Numbered from the stretch's first letter, positions 26,925-35,950 are shown. The stretch is DNA of 64,000 nt from Falsirhodobacter deserti (GCF_004015795.1 NZ_ML137218.1:1959811-2023810), one strand, 5' to 3'. Numbers and translations are program-made. The notes: generated by a model not told the origin, from the sequence alone.

Positions 26925-26985
26925 GTAACCTCCCCGGGCTGCGTTGCGGGAAGGTGATAGCGGCAGGCCCCGTTGGGCGCCAGCC

Positions 26986-27720
26986 TCAGCCGGCCGACGC
27001 AACCAGCAGGGGCAGTTCCGTCCCGGGCGGGTGGACCTCGCCATTGGCATCCTCCACCCATATACCTTCGTATTCGCGGCTTTCGGCCTCGGTCCGCACC
27101 TTCACGCGGGCGCCGGGCTCGACGCGGTTGTAAAGGTCGATGATGTCCTGGTTGAACAGACGGATGCACCCGGCCGAATTTGCGCGCCCGATGGACCGAT
27201 CATCGATCGTGCCGTGAATACGGTAATAGGTGTCGCGCCCGTTGCGATAAAGGTACAGCGCGCGCGCGCCCAGCGGGTTTTCCAGCCCGCCCGGAAGGCC
27301 CGAAGCATATTCCGCGTAAAGTTCCGGCTGCGTGCGGATCATGTTCTGCGTCGGCGTCCAGCTGGGCCATTCCCGCTTCATCCCGATGCGCGCATTGCCG
27401 CGGAATGCCTTGCCTTCAGGGCCGACACCCACCGCATAGCGCATCGCGCGCCCGTCGGGCAGAACATAGTAAAGGCGGCGGGTAAAGGGATCGACGACGA
27501 TGGTGTTCGGCGATTCCGGCCCGCTATAGGCCACTTCCGTGCGCACCTTTTCTGGCGTCAGAAAGGCCGGGTTTACGGCCGGGATCAGGTATTCCCCGTC
27601 CTGAACGGCGGCATATCGCGGATCTGCGGGCGCTTGCATGACCTGCGGCGGCGGCGCGGCACAAGCCGTAAGGAAAGCGAGCGACACAACCGTGGCTATA
27701 TGTCTGAGTTTCAGGCGCAA
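26986..27720 (-). CDS. L,D-transpeptidase (YkuD), lipoprotein
   Basis: 244-aa periplasmic enzyme that makes 3-3 peptidoglycan crosslinks or attaches proteins to peptidoglycan. Lipoprotein signal with lipobox LTAC (Cys about 20). The YkuD domain occupies about residues 70-205, with the HG motif in RIHGTIDD and the nucleophile in [11 protein letters not shown] (Cys about 185). It follows fliP on the same strand with a 107-bp gap that contains its own likely promoter region. It is probably unrelated to the flagellar operon, although peptidoglycan remodelling would fit. Confidence 0.93.
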   Translation of the reverse strand: MRLKLRHIATVVSLAFLTACAAPPPQVMQAPADPRYAAVQDGEYLIPAVNPAFLTPEKVRTEVAYSGPESPNTIVVDPFTRRLYYVLPDGRAMRYAVGVGPEGKAFRGNARIGMKREWPSWTPTQNMIRTQPELYAEYASGLPGGLENPLGARALYLYRNGRDTYYRIHGTIDDRSIGRANSAGCIRLFNQDIIDLYNRVEPGARVKVRTEAESREYEGIWVEDANGEVHPPGTELPLLVASAG

Positions 27721-27809
27721 CGTAGATTCCCATCTTCTTCTTATTCACGGGTCAAACTGCGCTGCGGCCGATCAAGGTCAACCCGCAACACATACGGGCG
27801 GTACCGACC

Positions 27810-27825
27810 GTGGCCGATTGGCCAC
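27810..27825 (-). terminator. Small hairpin after fliP
   Basis: GTGGCC-AATC-GGCCAC (6-bp stem, tetraloop) sits 2 bp after the fliP stop codon. It lacks a T-run. It is a possible weak terminator of the fliF-fliH-fliN-fliP operon or a 3'-end protector. Confidence 0.4.
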
Positions 27826-27827
27826 CC

Positions 27828-28541
27828 TCAGGAATAGCTCCGCACCAATGCCGCCGCGACCAGCGACCAGCCATCGGCCACCACGAAGAAAGCAAGCTTG
27901 AACGGAAGCGAAACGATCGCCGGGGGCACCATCATCATCCCCATCGACATCAGCACCGCCGAAACGACAAGGTCGATCACAAGGAAGGGAAGAAACAGCA
28001 GGAAGCCGATTTCAAACGCCCGCTGGATTTCTGACAGCATGAAGGACGGAACCAGCACCGACAGCGGCGCCTCCCCGATCACGGGGGGCGCGCCTTCGCG
28101 CAAGGAGGCAAGCGCAGCGAATGCGTCCGGATCCATGCGCGCGGTCATGAAGGCGCGGAACGGATCGACGATCGCGGGCCATGCCGTTTCAAGATCCACC
28201 TGCCCCTCACTTAATGGGCGGATCCCGTTGATCCATGCATCCGTCAGCACCGGGTCCATCACGAACCAGGTCAGGAACATCGCAAGGCTGATCATCAGCA
28301 TGTTTGGCGGCGCCTGCTGCAGGCCGATGGCCTGACGCAGGATGGACAGCACCGTCACGATGAAAGGAAAGCAGGTCACCATGATCGCGATGCCTGGCAC
28401 AAGGCTCAGCACAGTGATCAGCGCGATCAGCTGGATCGAACGTCCTGCAAGGGAGGCGTCGCCGTTCCCCATGTCGATGGAGATCTGCTGCGCCAGCGCA
28501 GGCTGGGCCAGCAGGATCAGCACCAGCGCGATGCGGATCAA
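27828..28541 (-). CDS. fliP: Flagellar export gate protein FliP
   Basis: 237-aa inner-membrane component of the flagellar type III export gate (FliPQR pore). N-terminal cleavable signal (MIRIALVLILLAQPALAQ), four hydrophobic helices, and the signatures VVTVLSILRQAIGLQQ-like (ITVLSILRQAIGLQQAPPN region) and PSFMLSEIQRAFEIGF. Last gene of the minus-strand fliF-fliH-fliN-fliP unit; its start overlaps the fliN stop by 4 bp. FliQ and FliR are encoded separately in the same locus. Confidence 0.97.
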   Translation of the reverse strand: MIRIALVLILLAQPALAQQISIDMGNGDASLAGRSIQLIALITVLSLVPGIAIMVTCFPFIVTVLSILRQAIGLQQAPPNMLMISLAMFLTWFVMDPVLTDAWINGIRPLSEGQVDLETAWPAIVDPFRAFMTARMDPDAFAALASLREGAPPVIGEAPLSVLVPSFMLSEIQRAFEIGFLLFLPFLVIDLVVSAVLMSMGMMMVPPAIVSLPFKLAFFVVADGWSLVAAALVRSYS

Positions 28542-28804
28542 AGCGCGCCCCCACCGGCGGCAACCTCGGTCAGGCGCACAGCAAGCTGGCCGGCCTGGTC
28601 GCCCTCACCTTCCTGCAGAACGCCGCGGGCAATCAGCCTGTCGCCGACGTAAAGCTCCACCGGGTCTTCCACGCGGCGGTCCAGTGTCAGGACCGCATCG
28701 CGGCCAAGGTTCAGAAGTTCGCGCACGCGGGGGCGGGCCTTGCCCACTGAAACGGTGATCTCGATCGGGACCTGCGAAAACGGGCTATCGGCGGTGTCAT
28801 CCAT
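28538..28804 (-). CDS. fliN: Flagellar motor switch protein FliN (short form)
   Basis: 88-aa SpoA-domain protein of the C ring. PIEITVSVGKARPRVRELLNLGRDAVLTLDR is the typical FliN core with DPVELYVGDRLIARG (residues about 40-60). It is shorter than enterobacterial FliN (137 aa) because it lacks the N-terminal extension, as in many alphaproteobacteria. The start at 28804 overlaps the fliH stop by 8 bp. FliG and FliM partners are not in this window. Confidence 0.92.
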   Translation of the reverse strand: MDDTADSPFSQVPIEITVSVGKARPRVRELLNLGRDAVLTLDRRVEDPVELYVGDRLIARGVLQEGEGDQAGQLAVRLTEVAAGGGAL

Positions 28805-29375
28805 GGCGGACCTCGGCATTGAGGGTGAAGAAATCATCAAGCGCGGCAAGGATCGCGTTTGCCGCGCCCGCGGGATCGACCAGGGTTTCGGACAGCCCGT
28901 CTGCGATCAGGGCAGAGCCACGGGCCACGGCGGCGTCCGTTTGCACCACAAGCGGGAACCCCGCATCGGGAAGGCGCGGCAAAATGGCCGCGTGATCTTC
29001 CGGATGCAGCAACAGGCGCAGCGGCTGGCCGGTGGCCGATTGCGCCAGCGGCAGCACGGCATCGGCAACGGCAGGGGCCAGCGCCGCGGCGGCCATGGGC
29101 GGCAGAACGGTGTTCAGGATCTGGCGCAGCAACGGATCCAGCGCCTGCATCATCTGCTCTCGGGCACCGTGCCATGCGAAGGCCATGTCCTGCAGGCTGC
29201 GCGAAAGGGTTTCCGCGATCTCCCGCTCTGCCTGTTCGGCCGAGGCGGCCATTTCCGCCTCTGCCTCGGCGCGGCCTGCCGCACGGGCCTCGCGGCGCAC
29301 GTCTTCCAGCGCGGCAGCATCGGTCACCACGACCTCACTGGCATCGCCAAAAGGTTCAAGACGCAGGGGAATCAT
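28797..29375 (-). CDS. fliH: Flagellar assembly protein FliH
   Basis: 192-aa FliH-like regulator of the FliI ATPase. The N-terminal half is an Ala/Glu-rich coiled coil (residues about 30-75); the C-terminal domain (about 95-190) ends in a FliH/YscL-like fold with LLHPEDHAAIL. Identified mainly by position between fliF and fliN plus composition, because the family is divergent. The start at 29375 overlaps the fliF stop by 4 bp. Confidence 0.82.
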   Translation of the reverse strand: MIPLRLEPFGDASEVVVTDAAALEDVRREARAAGRAEAEAEMAASAEQAEREIAETLSRSLQDMAFAWHGAREQMMQALDPLLRQILNTVLPPMAAAALAPAVADAVLPLAQSATGQPLRLLLHPEDHAAILPRLPDAGFPLVVQTDAAVARGSALIADGLSETLVDPAGAANAILAALDDFFTLNAEVRHG

Positions 29376-30898
29376 GTCCGTTCTTCCTTGTCCATCCATC
29401 CACGCAGAACTTCCACCGTTTCCACCTGCCGCGCCTCGATCAGGCGGCGCAGACGGGCCACGGGATCGGGCAGGTCATCATCGGCGTCGGCCGTTTCCTC
29501 CAGCTCGCCGTCGAGGGCGGTCGTGCCGGGAAGGGCAAGAACCGGCGCGGGCGCCTCCAGCTCCTCGGGGCGGCGCGTCAGGATCGGGCGCACCACGAAC
29601 AGCCCGAGGATCAGTGCAACAAGCGCCAGCACCGCGATCTGCACGATCTGCATCATGTTCATCTGCTTGAGGGGCGAGAACATGCCCTCTTCGGCCAGCG
29701 TGCCCTGCGGGGCCACCTGTTCGAACTGAAGCGAGCGGATGGTCAGGATATCGCCCCGCGCCGTATCCAGCCCCACGGCCGAGGCGACAAGGTCATGCAG
29801 CGCCGTCATTTCTTCCTCGGGGCGCGGTGTCCAGGTGGTGGTGCCATCTTCGGCCGTCTCCGTCAGCCCATCCACGAGCACCGCCACGCTGAGCCTGCGA
29901 ACATCACCCGGGCTGCGCAGCAGGTCGCGCTGCGTTTCGGACACTTCGTAGTTCACCGTTTCCTGCGTTTCGGAACTGCTGCTGCGCCCGTCCTGCGCAT
30001 CCCCGGCAGCATCGCCGTCAGGCACGTTGGAGGCCACCGTCACGGCACCCGACGGGCGGGTATCGGAACTTGTCCTTTCCACCATTTCGGAACTGATCGG
30101 CACGCGGCCCTGCGGATCGAAACGCCGCTCGATGATCTGCTCACGCTCCGTCCCGAGTTCGACCGCGACTTCCACGACCGCGTGGCCGGGGCCGACGCGG
30201 GCTGCCAGCAGGCGTTCCACGTTCTGGCGCAGGCGTTCGGCGCGATCGGTGGCGGGGGGCGTTTCATCCATGTCCAGCAGCCCGCGACGGCTGTCGATCA
30301 CGGAAACATCCTCCACCCGCATGCCGGCGACGGCCCCCGAGACGAGCGAGCGCAAAGCGCGCGCCTGCGCCTGTGTCAGCCCGCCCTGCGCCGTGGTCAG
30401 CGTGACGCTGGCGGTGGGCCGTGCCTCGCGACGGAAGGGCTGGTCGTTGCCCTGCGCGATATGCACACGCGCCGCGCGCACCTCGGGCATGGAAAGGATG
30501 GTACGGGCCAGCTCCCCTTCCTTTGCCCGAAGATAGGCGGCGTCGAATATCTGCGACGTGGTGCCGAACCCCGACAGCCCGTCAAGAAGTTCGTATCCGG
30601 CGGCGCCGAAACTTGGCAGGTCCTGCCCGGCCAGCATCATGCGAAGGCGGTCGCGTTGTGCCGCGTCCACGTGGATCGAGTCGCCCTCGATCCGGTATGA
30701 AACGCCCTGCTGTTCCAGCGCGCCCACCACCTCGCCTGCGGCCTGCGGCTCCAGCCCGGAATAAAGAAGTGCCATGTCGGGTGCAGTCGCGATGCGTGAA
30801 AGACCAAGAATGGCCGCGAACATCCCCAGTGTCGCCCCGACAATGACGATCTTGCGCCGCAGCGCCATGGATGCCCAAAGGGACAGCACGTTCTGCAT
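29372..30898 (-). CDS. fliF: Flagellar MS-ring protein FliF
   Basis: 508-aa membrane protein forming the MS ring. Two transmembrane helices (about residues 17-37 and 414-436) flank the periplasmic ring-building domains (LLYSGLEPQAAGEVV, ASVTLTTAQGGLTQAQARALRSLV). The cytoplasmic C-terminus ends in RLRRLIEARQVETVEVLRGWM, the FliG-binding segment. First gene of the minus-strand operon, divergent from fliL over a 121-bp region with a CtrA-like box. Confidence 0.96.
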   Translation of the reverse strand: MQNVLSLWASMALRRKIVIVGATLGMFAAILGLSRIATAPDMALLYSGLEPQAAGEVVGALEQQGVSYRIEGDSIHVDAAQRDRLRMMLAGQDLPSFGAAGYELLDGLSGFGTTSQIFDAAYLRAKEGELARTILSMPEVRAARVHIAQGNDQPFRREARPTASVTLTTAQGGLTQAQARALRSLVSGAVAGMRVEDVSVIDSRRGLLDMDETPPATDRAERLRQNVERLLAARVGPGHAVVEVAVELGTEREQIIERRFDPQGRVPISSEMVERTSSDTRPSGAVTVASNVPDGDAAGDAQDGRSSSSETQETVNYEVSETQRDLLRSPGDVRRLSVAVLVDGLTETAEDGTTTWTPRPEEEMTALHDLVASAVGLDTARGDILTIRSLQFEQVAPQGTLAEEGMFSPLKQMNMMQIVQIAVLALVALILGLFVVRPILTRRPEELEAPAPVLALPGTTALDGELEETADADDDLPDPVARLRRLIEARQVETVEVLRGWMDKEERT

Positions 30899-30954
30899 GT
30901 CGTGTCCTCCGATATTCGGGCTTCTGCCCACGAAGGCTGTCTGAACTATCCAGC

Positions 30955-30969
30955 TTAACAATCGGTTAG
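30955..30969. promoter_or_regulatory. CtrA-like box between fliF and fliL
   Basis: TTAA-N7-TTAG (TTAACAATCGGTTAG), one base off the CtrA consensus TTAA-N7-TTAA, lies in the fliF/fliL divergent promoter region, 56 bp from fliF and 50 bp from fliL. CtrA controls flagellar genes in Rhodobacterales, so this is a plausible shared activator site. Confidence 0.5.
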
Positions 30970-31019
30970 TGGAATGGCCCCTATAACCGCCGCAACGCAG
31001 AAAGGCGGAAGGAAGACCG

Positions 31020-31484
31020 ATGACGGAAGTCGCAGACCAGCAGGATCCATCCCCGCGCAAGTCGCGCCTGCCCCTGATAACCGGCGCGGTTCTGGCCGTG
31101 ACGCTGGGCGCTGCCGGATTCTATGCAGCCTATTCGGGGATGCTGCCACTGGCGCAGAAGGACGCGGGGGCGGTGGGGCTTCCGGCCCTGTCCTATGTCA
31201 CTCTTGAACCGGTGCTCATCTCGCTTGGGGATGCGTCGGATCGCCAGCACCTGCGCTTCCGCGCCGAGCTGGAGGTTGCGCCCCAGCACAAGGCCGAGGT
31301 GGAACTTTTGCAGCCGCGCATTCTGGATGTGCTGAACAGCTATCTTCGCGCCGTATCTGTCGAGGATCTTGAAGATCCCGCCCATCTTGTGCGGCTGCGG
31401 GCGCAGATGCTGCGCCGCGTCCAGATCGTGACCGGCGAGGGCCGGGTGCGCGATCTTCTTGTGACCGAATTCGTATTGAACTGA
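31020..31484 (+). CDS. fliL: Flagellar basal body-associated protein FliL (copy 1)
   Basis: 154-aa single-pass inner-membrane protein. TM at residues about 17-40, then a periplasmic FliL domain (LSYVTLEPVLISLGD, HLRFRAELEV, RILDVLNSYLRAV, RVRDLLVTEFVLN). It supports stator function. First gene of the long plus-strand flagellar operon. A second FliL paralogue lies at 40134-40589. Confidence 0.93.
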   Translation: MTEVADQQDPSPRKSRLPLITGAVLAVTLGAAGFYAAYSGMLPLAQKDAGAVGLPALSYVTLEPVLISLGDASDRQHLRFRAELEVAPQHKAEVELLQPRILDVLNSYLRAVSVEDLEDPAHLVRLRAQMLRRVQIVTGEGRVRDLLVTEFVLN

Positions 31485-31495
31485 AAGGAAGCGTC

Positions 31496-31804
31496 ATGGA
31501 CCTGATCACGGATGTGCTTCTGGGGGCTGGCGCACTTGGGGCTGCCTTCTATTGCTATATTCTTGGCCGCCGCCTGCGTGCCTTTTCAGAGCTTGAAGGC
31601 GGAATGGGCGGTGCCATTGCCGTGCTTTCGGCCCAGGTGGACGAGATGACGCGCGCGCTGGAAGCCGCCCGCGCCACCGCCGGCGATTCGGCCGACAAGC
31701 TGGAAGACCGCGTGGCCCGTGCCGAAGCGGCGGCGCAGCGGCTGGAACTGCTGCTTGCCTCGCTGCACGATCTGCCCACCGCCCCGCGCGAGGCTGCGGA
31801 ATGA
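31496..31804 (+). CDS. Membrane-anchored coiled-coil flagellar protein (uncharacterised)
   Basis: 102 aa with an N-terminal hydrophobic helix (residues about 5-22) followed by an Ala/Glu/Arg-rich coiled coil to the C-terminus (VDEMTRALEAARATAGD, RVARAEAAAQRLELLLASL). It resembles the small DUF6468-type proteins found in alphaproteobacterial flagellar loci, but I recognise it by position and architecture only. It lies between fliL and the MotE-like gene; the stop overlaps the next start by 4 bp (ATGA). Confidence 0.6.
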   Translation: MDLITDVLLGAGALGAAFYCYILGRRLRAFSELEGGMGGAIAVLSAQVDEMTRALEAARATAGDSADKLEDRVARAEAAAQRLELLLASLHDLPTAPREAAE

Positions 31805-32364
31805 GCCGGCGGCGCGGACTTGGCGCGCTGGTGATTCTGGCGCTGTTCATGGGATCGGCCGGGGCGCTACGCCTTGGCGCGGGCGTCAGCACCGCACTGG
31901 CACGTGTTCCGGACCAATCTGCGCCGGCCATGCCCCCCGCGCCTGCGATCTGCCCCGAACCGCCCGCCGCACTGGCCGAGGCGCTGCGCCAACGCGAGGC
32001 GGAGGTTGAAATGCAGGAAGCGGCGCTGGCCGAACGGCTGGCTGCGCTTGATCTGGCCAATGCCGCGATCGACCGGCGGATGGAGGATCTTCAGCAGGCG
32101 GAAAGCAAGCTGTCCGAAACGCTGGCCGTCGCCGATGGTGCATCGGAAAAAGATCTTTCGCGCCTGACCAGCGTTTACGAGGCGATGCGCCCGAAGGACG
32201 CCGCCGCGCTTTTCACCGCGATGGATACCGACTTCGCCGCAGGCTTCATCGGCCGGATGCGCCCCGAAGCGGCAGGCGCGGTGCTGGCCGGAATGCCTTC
32301 TGAAAATGCCTATGCGATCAGCCTGCTGCTGGCCGGACGCAACGCCCTCGTTCCCAAGGAGTAA
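31801..32364 (+). CDS. MotE-like (MgtE N-domain) flagellar protein
   Basis: 187-aa protein with an N-terminal signal/TM helix (LGALVILALFMGSAGALRLG), a proline-containing linker, a coiled coil (residues about 55-110), and a C-terminal MgtE-N/FliG-like helical domain (LTSVYEAMRPKDAAALFTAMD, FIGRMRPEAAGAVLAGM). This layout is that of MotE, described in rhizobia as the periplasmic chaperone of the motility protein MotC. It is immediately upstream of motA; the motA RBS AAGGAG lies in its last codons. Confidence 0.8.
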   Translation: MSRRRGLGALVILALFMGSAGALRLGAGVSTALARVPDQSAPAMPPAPAICPEPPAALAEALRQREAEVEMQEAALAERLAALDLANAAIDRRMEDLQQAESKLSETLAVADGASEKDLSRLTSVYEAMRPKDAAALFTAMDTDFAAGFIGRMRPEAAGAVLAGMPSENAYAISLLLAGRNALVPKE

Positions 32365-32369
32365 GCTTT

Positions 32370-33236
32370 ATGCTGGGACTGATCGGAATCGCCGTCATCT
32401 TCGTCATGGTCTTTGGTGGCTTTGTTCTCGCGGGCGGCAAGCTGGGCGTCATTCTGCATGCGCTTCCCTATGAATTGGCGATGATCGGCGGCGCAGCCAC
32501 CGGAGCCTTCCTGCTGGGCAATGACATGGCCACCGTGAAGGCCACGCTGCGTGATGTCGTGAAGGTGTTTCGCGGCACGCGTTGGAAGAACGACGATTAT
32601 CGCGATCTTCTTTGCCTGTTGTTCGAACTGATCCGCATCGCCCGCGCCAATCCCGTCGCGTTGGAAGAACATATCGAAAACCCTGCCGACTCTTCTGTCT
32701 TTGCGCGGTACCCGCGCATTGTTGCCGATCACGAGGCGGTGGACCTGATCTGCGATACGCTGCGCGCCGGCTCCATGAACTATGACGATCCCCACCAGGT
32801 GGAGGAGGTTCTGGAAAAACGGATGGAGGCGAATGCTCATCACGCGATGACCACCAGCCACGCCCTGCAGACAATGGCCGATGCCTTGCCTGCCCTTGGC
32901 ATCGTGGCCGCCGTTCTGGGCGTGATCAAGACCATGAGCGCCATCGACCAGCCCCCCGAGATTCTGGGCAGCATGATCGGCGGCGCACTTGTTGGCACCT
33001 TTCTGGGCGTGTTCCTTGCCTATGGCCTTGTCGGCCCGTTCGCCACGCGCCTGAAATCCATCGCCGAGGAGGACGGCCAGTTCTATGGCCTGATCCGCGA
33101 GGTGCTGGTGGCCAACCTGCACGCCCACCCGGCCAATATCTGCATCGAAGTCGGCCGCCAGAACACGCCGCACCACTTCCGGCCTGCCTTCAACGATCTG
33201 AACGCTGCCCTTCGCGGACTGAAGGAGGCAGCATGA
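32370..33236 (+). CDS. motA: Flagellar motor stator protein MotA
   Basis: 288-aa stator subunit with four transmembrane helices. GGKLGVILHALPYELAMIGGAA near residues 20-45 and MADALPALGIVAAVLGVIKTM, with the conserved proline of the third helix, are hallmarks, as is the cytoplasmic loop with charged residues. It conducts ions with MotB to drive rotation. No motB follows; a large secreted protein does. Confidence 0.96.
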   Translation: MLGLIGIAVIFVMVFGGFVLAGGKLGVILHALPYELAMIGGAATGAFLLGNDMATVKATLRDVVKVFRGTRWKNDDYRDLLCLLFELIRIARANPVALEEHIENPADSSVFARYPRIVADHEAVDLICDTLRAGSMNYDDPHQVEEVLEKRMEANAHHAMTTSHALQTMADALPALGIVAAVLGVIKTMSAIDQPPEILGSMIGGALVGTFLGVFLAYGLVGPFATRLKSIAEEDGQFYGLIREVLVANLHAHPANICIEVGRQNTPHHFRPAFNDLNAALRGLKEAA

Positions 33237-35233
33237 AGAATGTTCTTGCCGCTGCACTTTGCGTGGCCGCTTCGGGCGCATGGGGGCAGGCAGTTACCGT
33301 TCATACGGGCGAACACAAAGGCTTCACGCGCCTCGCGATGGTGCTGCCTTCGCAGCAGGGCTGGCGCCTTGGCCGCACCGATGAGGGCTATGCACTGGCG
33401 CTGGACAAGCCGGTGGATCTGAACCTTTCCGGTGTCTGGCGCAGGATCGGCAAGCAGCGCATCAACGGGCTGTCGCACGATCAAGGCAGCAGCATGCTGC
33501 GGGTGGCGCTTGCCTGTTCGGCCTGCCACGCGACGGCGTTCGAGATGGAGCCCGGCCTCATCGTCGTGGATATCCGCGACGGCGACGCACCGGAAGGTTC
33601 GCGCTTCGAAGCGCGGCTGGTCGCGGACCGCCCCCGCCCGCGCCAGCCCGAACCGAAACAACGCGACGTGGTGGCGCTGCCGACTTCGCGGCCGGAGCGC
33701 GGCTATGACTGGACGACCCTGCCGCGCAACCCGGACGTGGCCCCACCCCCTCCCGCACTGGACGCCTTCCGCGATGCCGTTCTGCGCCAGCTGGCGGACG
33801 GTGCCGCACGCGGTGTCGTGGACATGGTGGAAAGCCTGCCTCCCGCCCCCGAGATGACGGCCCTGCCGCCACAGATGCGCGTGCAGCAGGAACCGGGCTT
33901 CGTTCCTGACCCCAAGCAACCCCTGACGGCCGAGGGGCGCATCTGCATCCCTGCCGAACGTCTCGACCTTGCAAGCTGGGGAACCGAGGCGCCGGTTTCG
34001 GAAGCGCTCGGCCTTGCCCGCAGCGGGCTGGAGGGCGAATTCGACGTTCCCGACACGGAAGCCGTGGACCGCGCTGTCCGTTATTATCTGCACCTTGGTT
34101 TCGGGGCGGAGGCGCGGCAGCTTGCGCAGGCCTATTCCCTTCCGGCCGAGGATCGCCGCCTGTATTCCGCCCTGTCCCGCATTCTGGACGGGGAGCCGGT
34201 GCCCGGCGGCCTTCTGGCACCGATGGCCGATTGCGATGGCCCCGCCGCCCTTTGGGCCTTGCTTGCATTGCCCGCCCCGCGTCCGGGGCAGCCGGAAAAT
34301 GCAGGGGCCGCGCTGCAAGCCTTCACCGCCCTGCCCCAGCATCTTCGCCGGACCCTTGCGCCCTTGCTGCTCGAACGGCTTGAACGGCGGAAGGACACCG
34401 AGTCCATCCGCATCGTGCAGGACGCCTTGCTGCGGGCCGATCCCGACCCCGATCCCGAAACCCGTCTGCTCGTCGCGCGGCAGGCCACGGATGGGGAGGC
34501 CGATCTGGCCGCCCTTGCTGCCGAAGGCGGCCGCGGCTCTGCCGATGCGACCGTGGCACTGGCCGACCGGCGGCTGTCGGCGGGAACGCCCATCGACGCC
34601 CCGACGCTGGTGGCCCTGCAGGCGCTGGCGCAGGAACGTGACAGCGCGGCCCTGCGCCGGCTGGTGGTGCTGGGGCTGGCCTCCACGGGGGATTTCGAAG
34701 CCGCCTTCCGCGAGGTTGCGCATGCCCGTTCGGCCGCGGACGAGCTTTGGGGCTGGCTGGCGACCACGGGCGATGACAACACGCTTTTGCGCCATGCCGT
34801 CCTGCCCAAGGACGCCCCGCATCCTGCGCTGCCGCTTGCCACGCGGATCGCGCTGGCGGACCGACTGACCGATATCGGGCTGCCGGAGCTGGCCGTCCGG
34901 TGGCTCGGCGATGCTGCAACCCTTCCCGATGCGACCGAGGCCGAACGTCTGGCTGCCGCGCGGGCTGCCGTTGCAGATCGCAATGCGCCCGAGGTCGTGC
35001 GGCTTCTGGCAGGGCTGACGGGAAAGGACGCGGACGCGCTTCGCGCACGTGCGGATGCGCAGCCCAAACGCGCCCCCTCCCCCTCGGAAGCCTGGGCGCA
35101 GACGCAAGAGTTGCTGACGGTCGATCATCCCGAAGAAGGCCCGCTGGGGCATGGGCGCACCCTTGCCGCGCAGGCCGGGGATACCCGGGCACGGATCGAG
35201 GCGCTTCTGACCGGCACGCAGGTGCAACGGTAA
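33233..35233 (+). CDS. Large secreted protein coupled to motA, with one CXXCH motif
   Basis: 666 aa with a signal peptide (MKNVLAAALCVAASGAWGQA). The N-terminal part (about 20-140) looks beta-rich, AMIN-like. A Pro/Arg-rich linker follows, and residues about 270-650 are Ala/Leu-rich helical repeats resembling a TPR/HEAT superhelix. CSACH at residues 95-99 fits the haem c attachment pattern CXXCH and occurs once. The start overlaps the motA stop (ATGA). By position next to MotE-like and MotA it may be the local counterpart of rhizobial MotC (periplasmic motility protein), but I do not see clear homology. Confidence 0.75.
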   Translation: MKNVLAAALCVAASGAWGQAVTVHTGEHKGFTRLAMVLPSQQGWRLGRTDEGYALALDKPVDLNLSGVWRRIGKQRINGLSHDQGSSMLRVALACSACHATAFEMEPGLIVVDIRDGDAPEGSRFEARLVADRPRPRQPEPKQRDVVALPTSRPERGYDWTTLPRNPDVAPPPPALDAFRDAVLRQLADGAARGVVDMVESLPPAPEMTALPPQMRVQQEPGFVPDPKQPLTAEGRICIPAERLDLASWGTEAPVSEALGLARSGLEGEFDVPDTEAVDRAVRYYLHLGFGAEARQLAQAYSLPAEDRRLYSALSRILDGEPVPGGLLAPMADCDGPAALWALLALPAPRPGQPENAGAALQAFTALPQHLRRTLAPLLLERLERRKDTESIRIVQDALLRADPDPDPETRLLVARQATDGEADLAALAAEGGRGSADATVALADRRLSAGTPIDAPTLVALQALAQERDSAALRRLVVLGLASTGDFEAAFREVAHARSAADELWGWLATTGDDNTLLRHAVLPKDAPHPALPLATRIALADRLTDIGLPELAVRWLGDAATLPDATEAERLAAARAAVADRNAPEVVRLLAGLTGKDADALRARADAQPKRAPSPSEAWAQTQELLTVDHPEEGPLGHGRTLAAQAGDTRARIEALLTGTQVQR

Positions 35234-35305
35234 TGCTTGGGAAAGATTCAGACCCTACTCTGCCCGCAAAGGGCGGCGAAGCTGCGACAAACACGGGTGA
35301 AACCC

Positions 35306-35950
35306 ATGAAGGCTTGGATATGGCTGATGATCGCGCTTGCGCTGCCGCAGGCGGCGCTCGCGGCGCGCGATCCGTCAATGCTGTGCGAACAAGCCGCCCG
35401 GATTGCCGCGCAGCGTGAAGGTGTTCCGCTGGACGTGATGCGCGCGCTGACCCTTACCGAAACCGGGCACCACCGCGACGGTGCGCTGCGCCCGTGGCCC
35501 TGGGCCATCAACCGCGGCGGAGAGGGGCACTGGTTCGAAACCGAAGCGGAAGCCTTTGCCTTCGCCACCAACACGCTGAGGCAAGGGGCGCGCAATTTCG
35601 ACGTCGGCTGCTTCCAGTTGAACCACCGCTGGCATGCGAACGGGTTCAGTGATCTGCGCACCATGTTTGATCCGTTGGAAAACGCACTTTATGCCGCCCG
35701 CTTCCTGCGCCGGCAATATGACGCCACCGGCGACTGGACCCGCGCGGCGGGCGCTTATCATTCGCTGACGCCGGAACATGCCGCCCGCTATCGCACCCGT
35801 TTTGCCCAGCTTCGCGAAGGGCTGGATGCCGCACCGCAGGTCGGCCGCGCGGAACGGCAGAACAGCTTCCCCCTTTTGCGCGGCGGACGCGGCACGGCAG
35901 GGTCTCTGGTTCCGCTGGGCGGCCTTGGCATGCGCCTGATCGGAGATTGA
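35306..35950 (+). CDS. Flagellar lytic transglycosylase, SltF-like
   Basis: 214-aa secreted SLT-domain enzyme (signal MKAWIWLMIALALPQAALA). ALTLTETGHHRDG holds the catalytic glutamate (about E52); DVGCFQLNHRWHANGF and YAARFLRRQY complete the lysozyme-like fold. Within a flagellar operon this matches SltF of Rhodobacter sphaeroides, which opens peptidoglycan for the rod because the rod protein FlgJ lacks a muramidase domain. Here too FlgJ is the short form. I chose ATG 35306 for the signal peptide. Confidence 0.85.
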   Translation: MKAWIWLMIALALPQAALAARDPSMLCEQAARIAAQREGVPLDVMRALTLTETGHHRDGALRPWPWAINRGGEGHWFETEAEAFAFATNTLRQGARNFDVGCFQLNHRWHANGFSDLRTMFDPLENALYAARFLRRQYDATGDWTRAAGAYHSLTPEHAARYRTRFAQLREGLDAAPQVGRAERQNSFPLLRGGRGTAGSLVPLGGLGMRLIGD

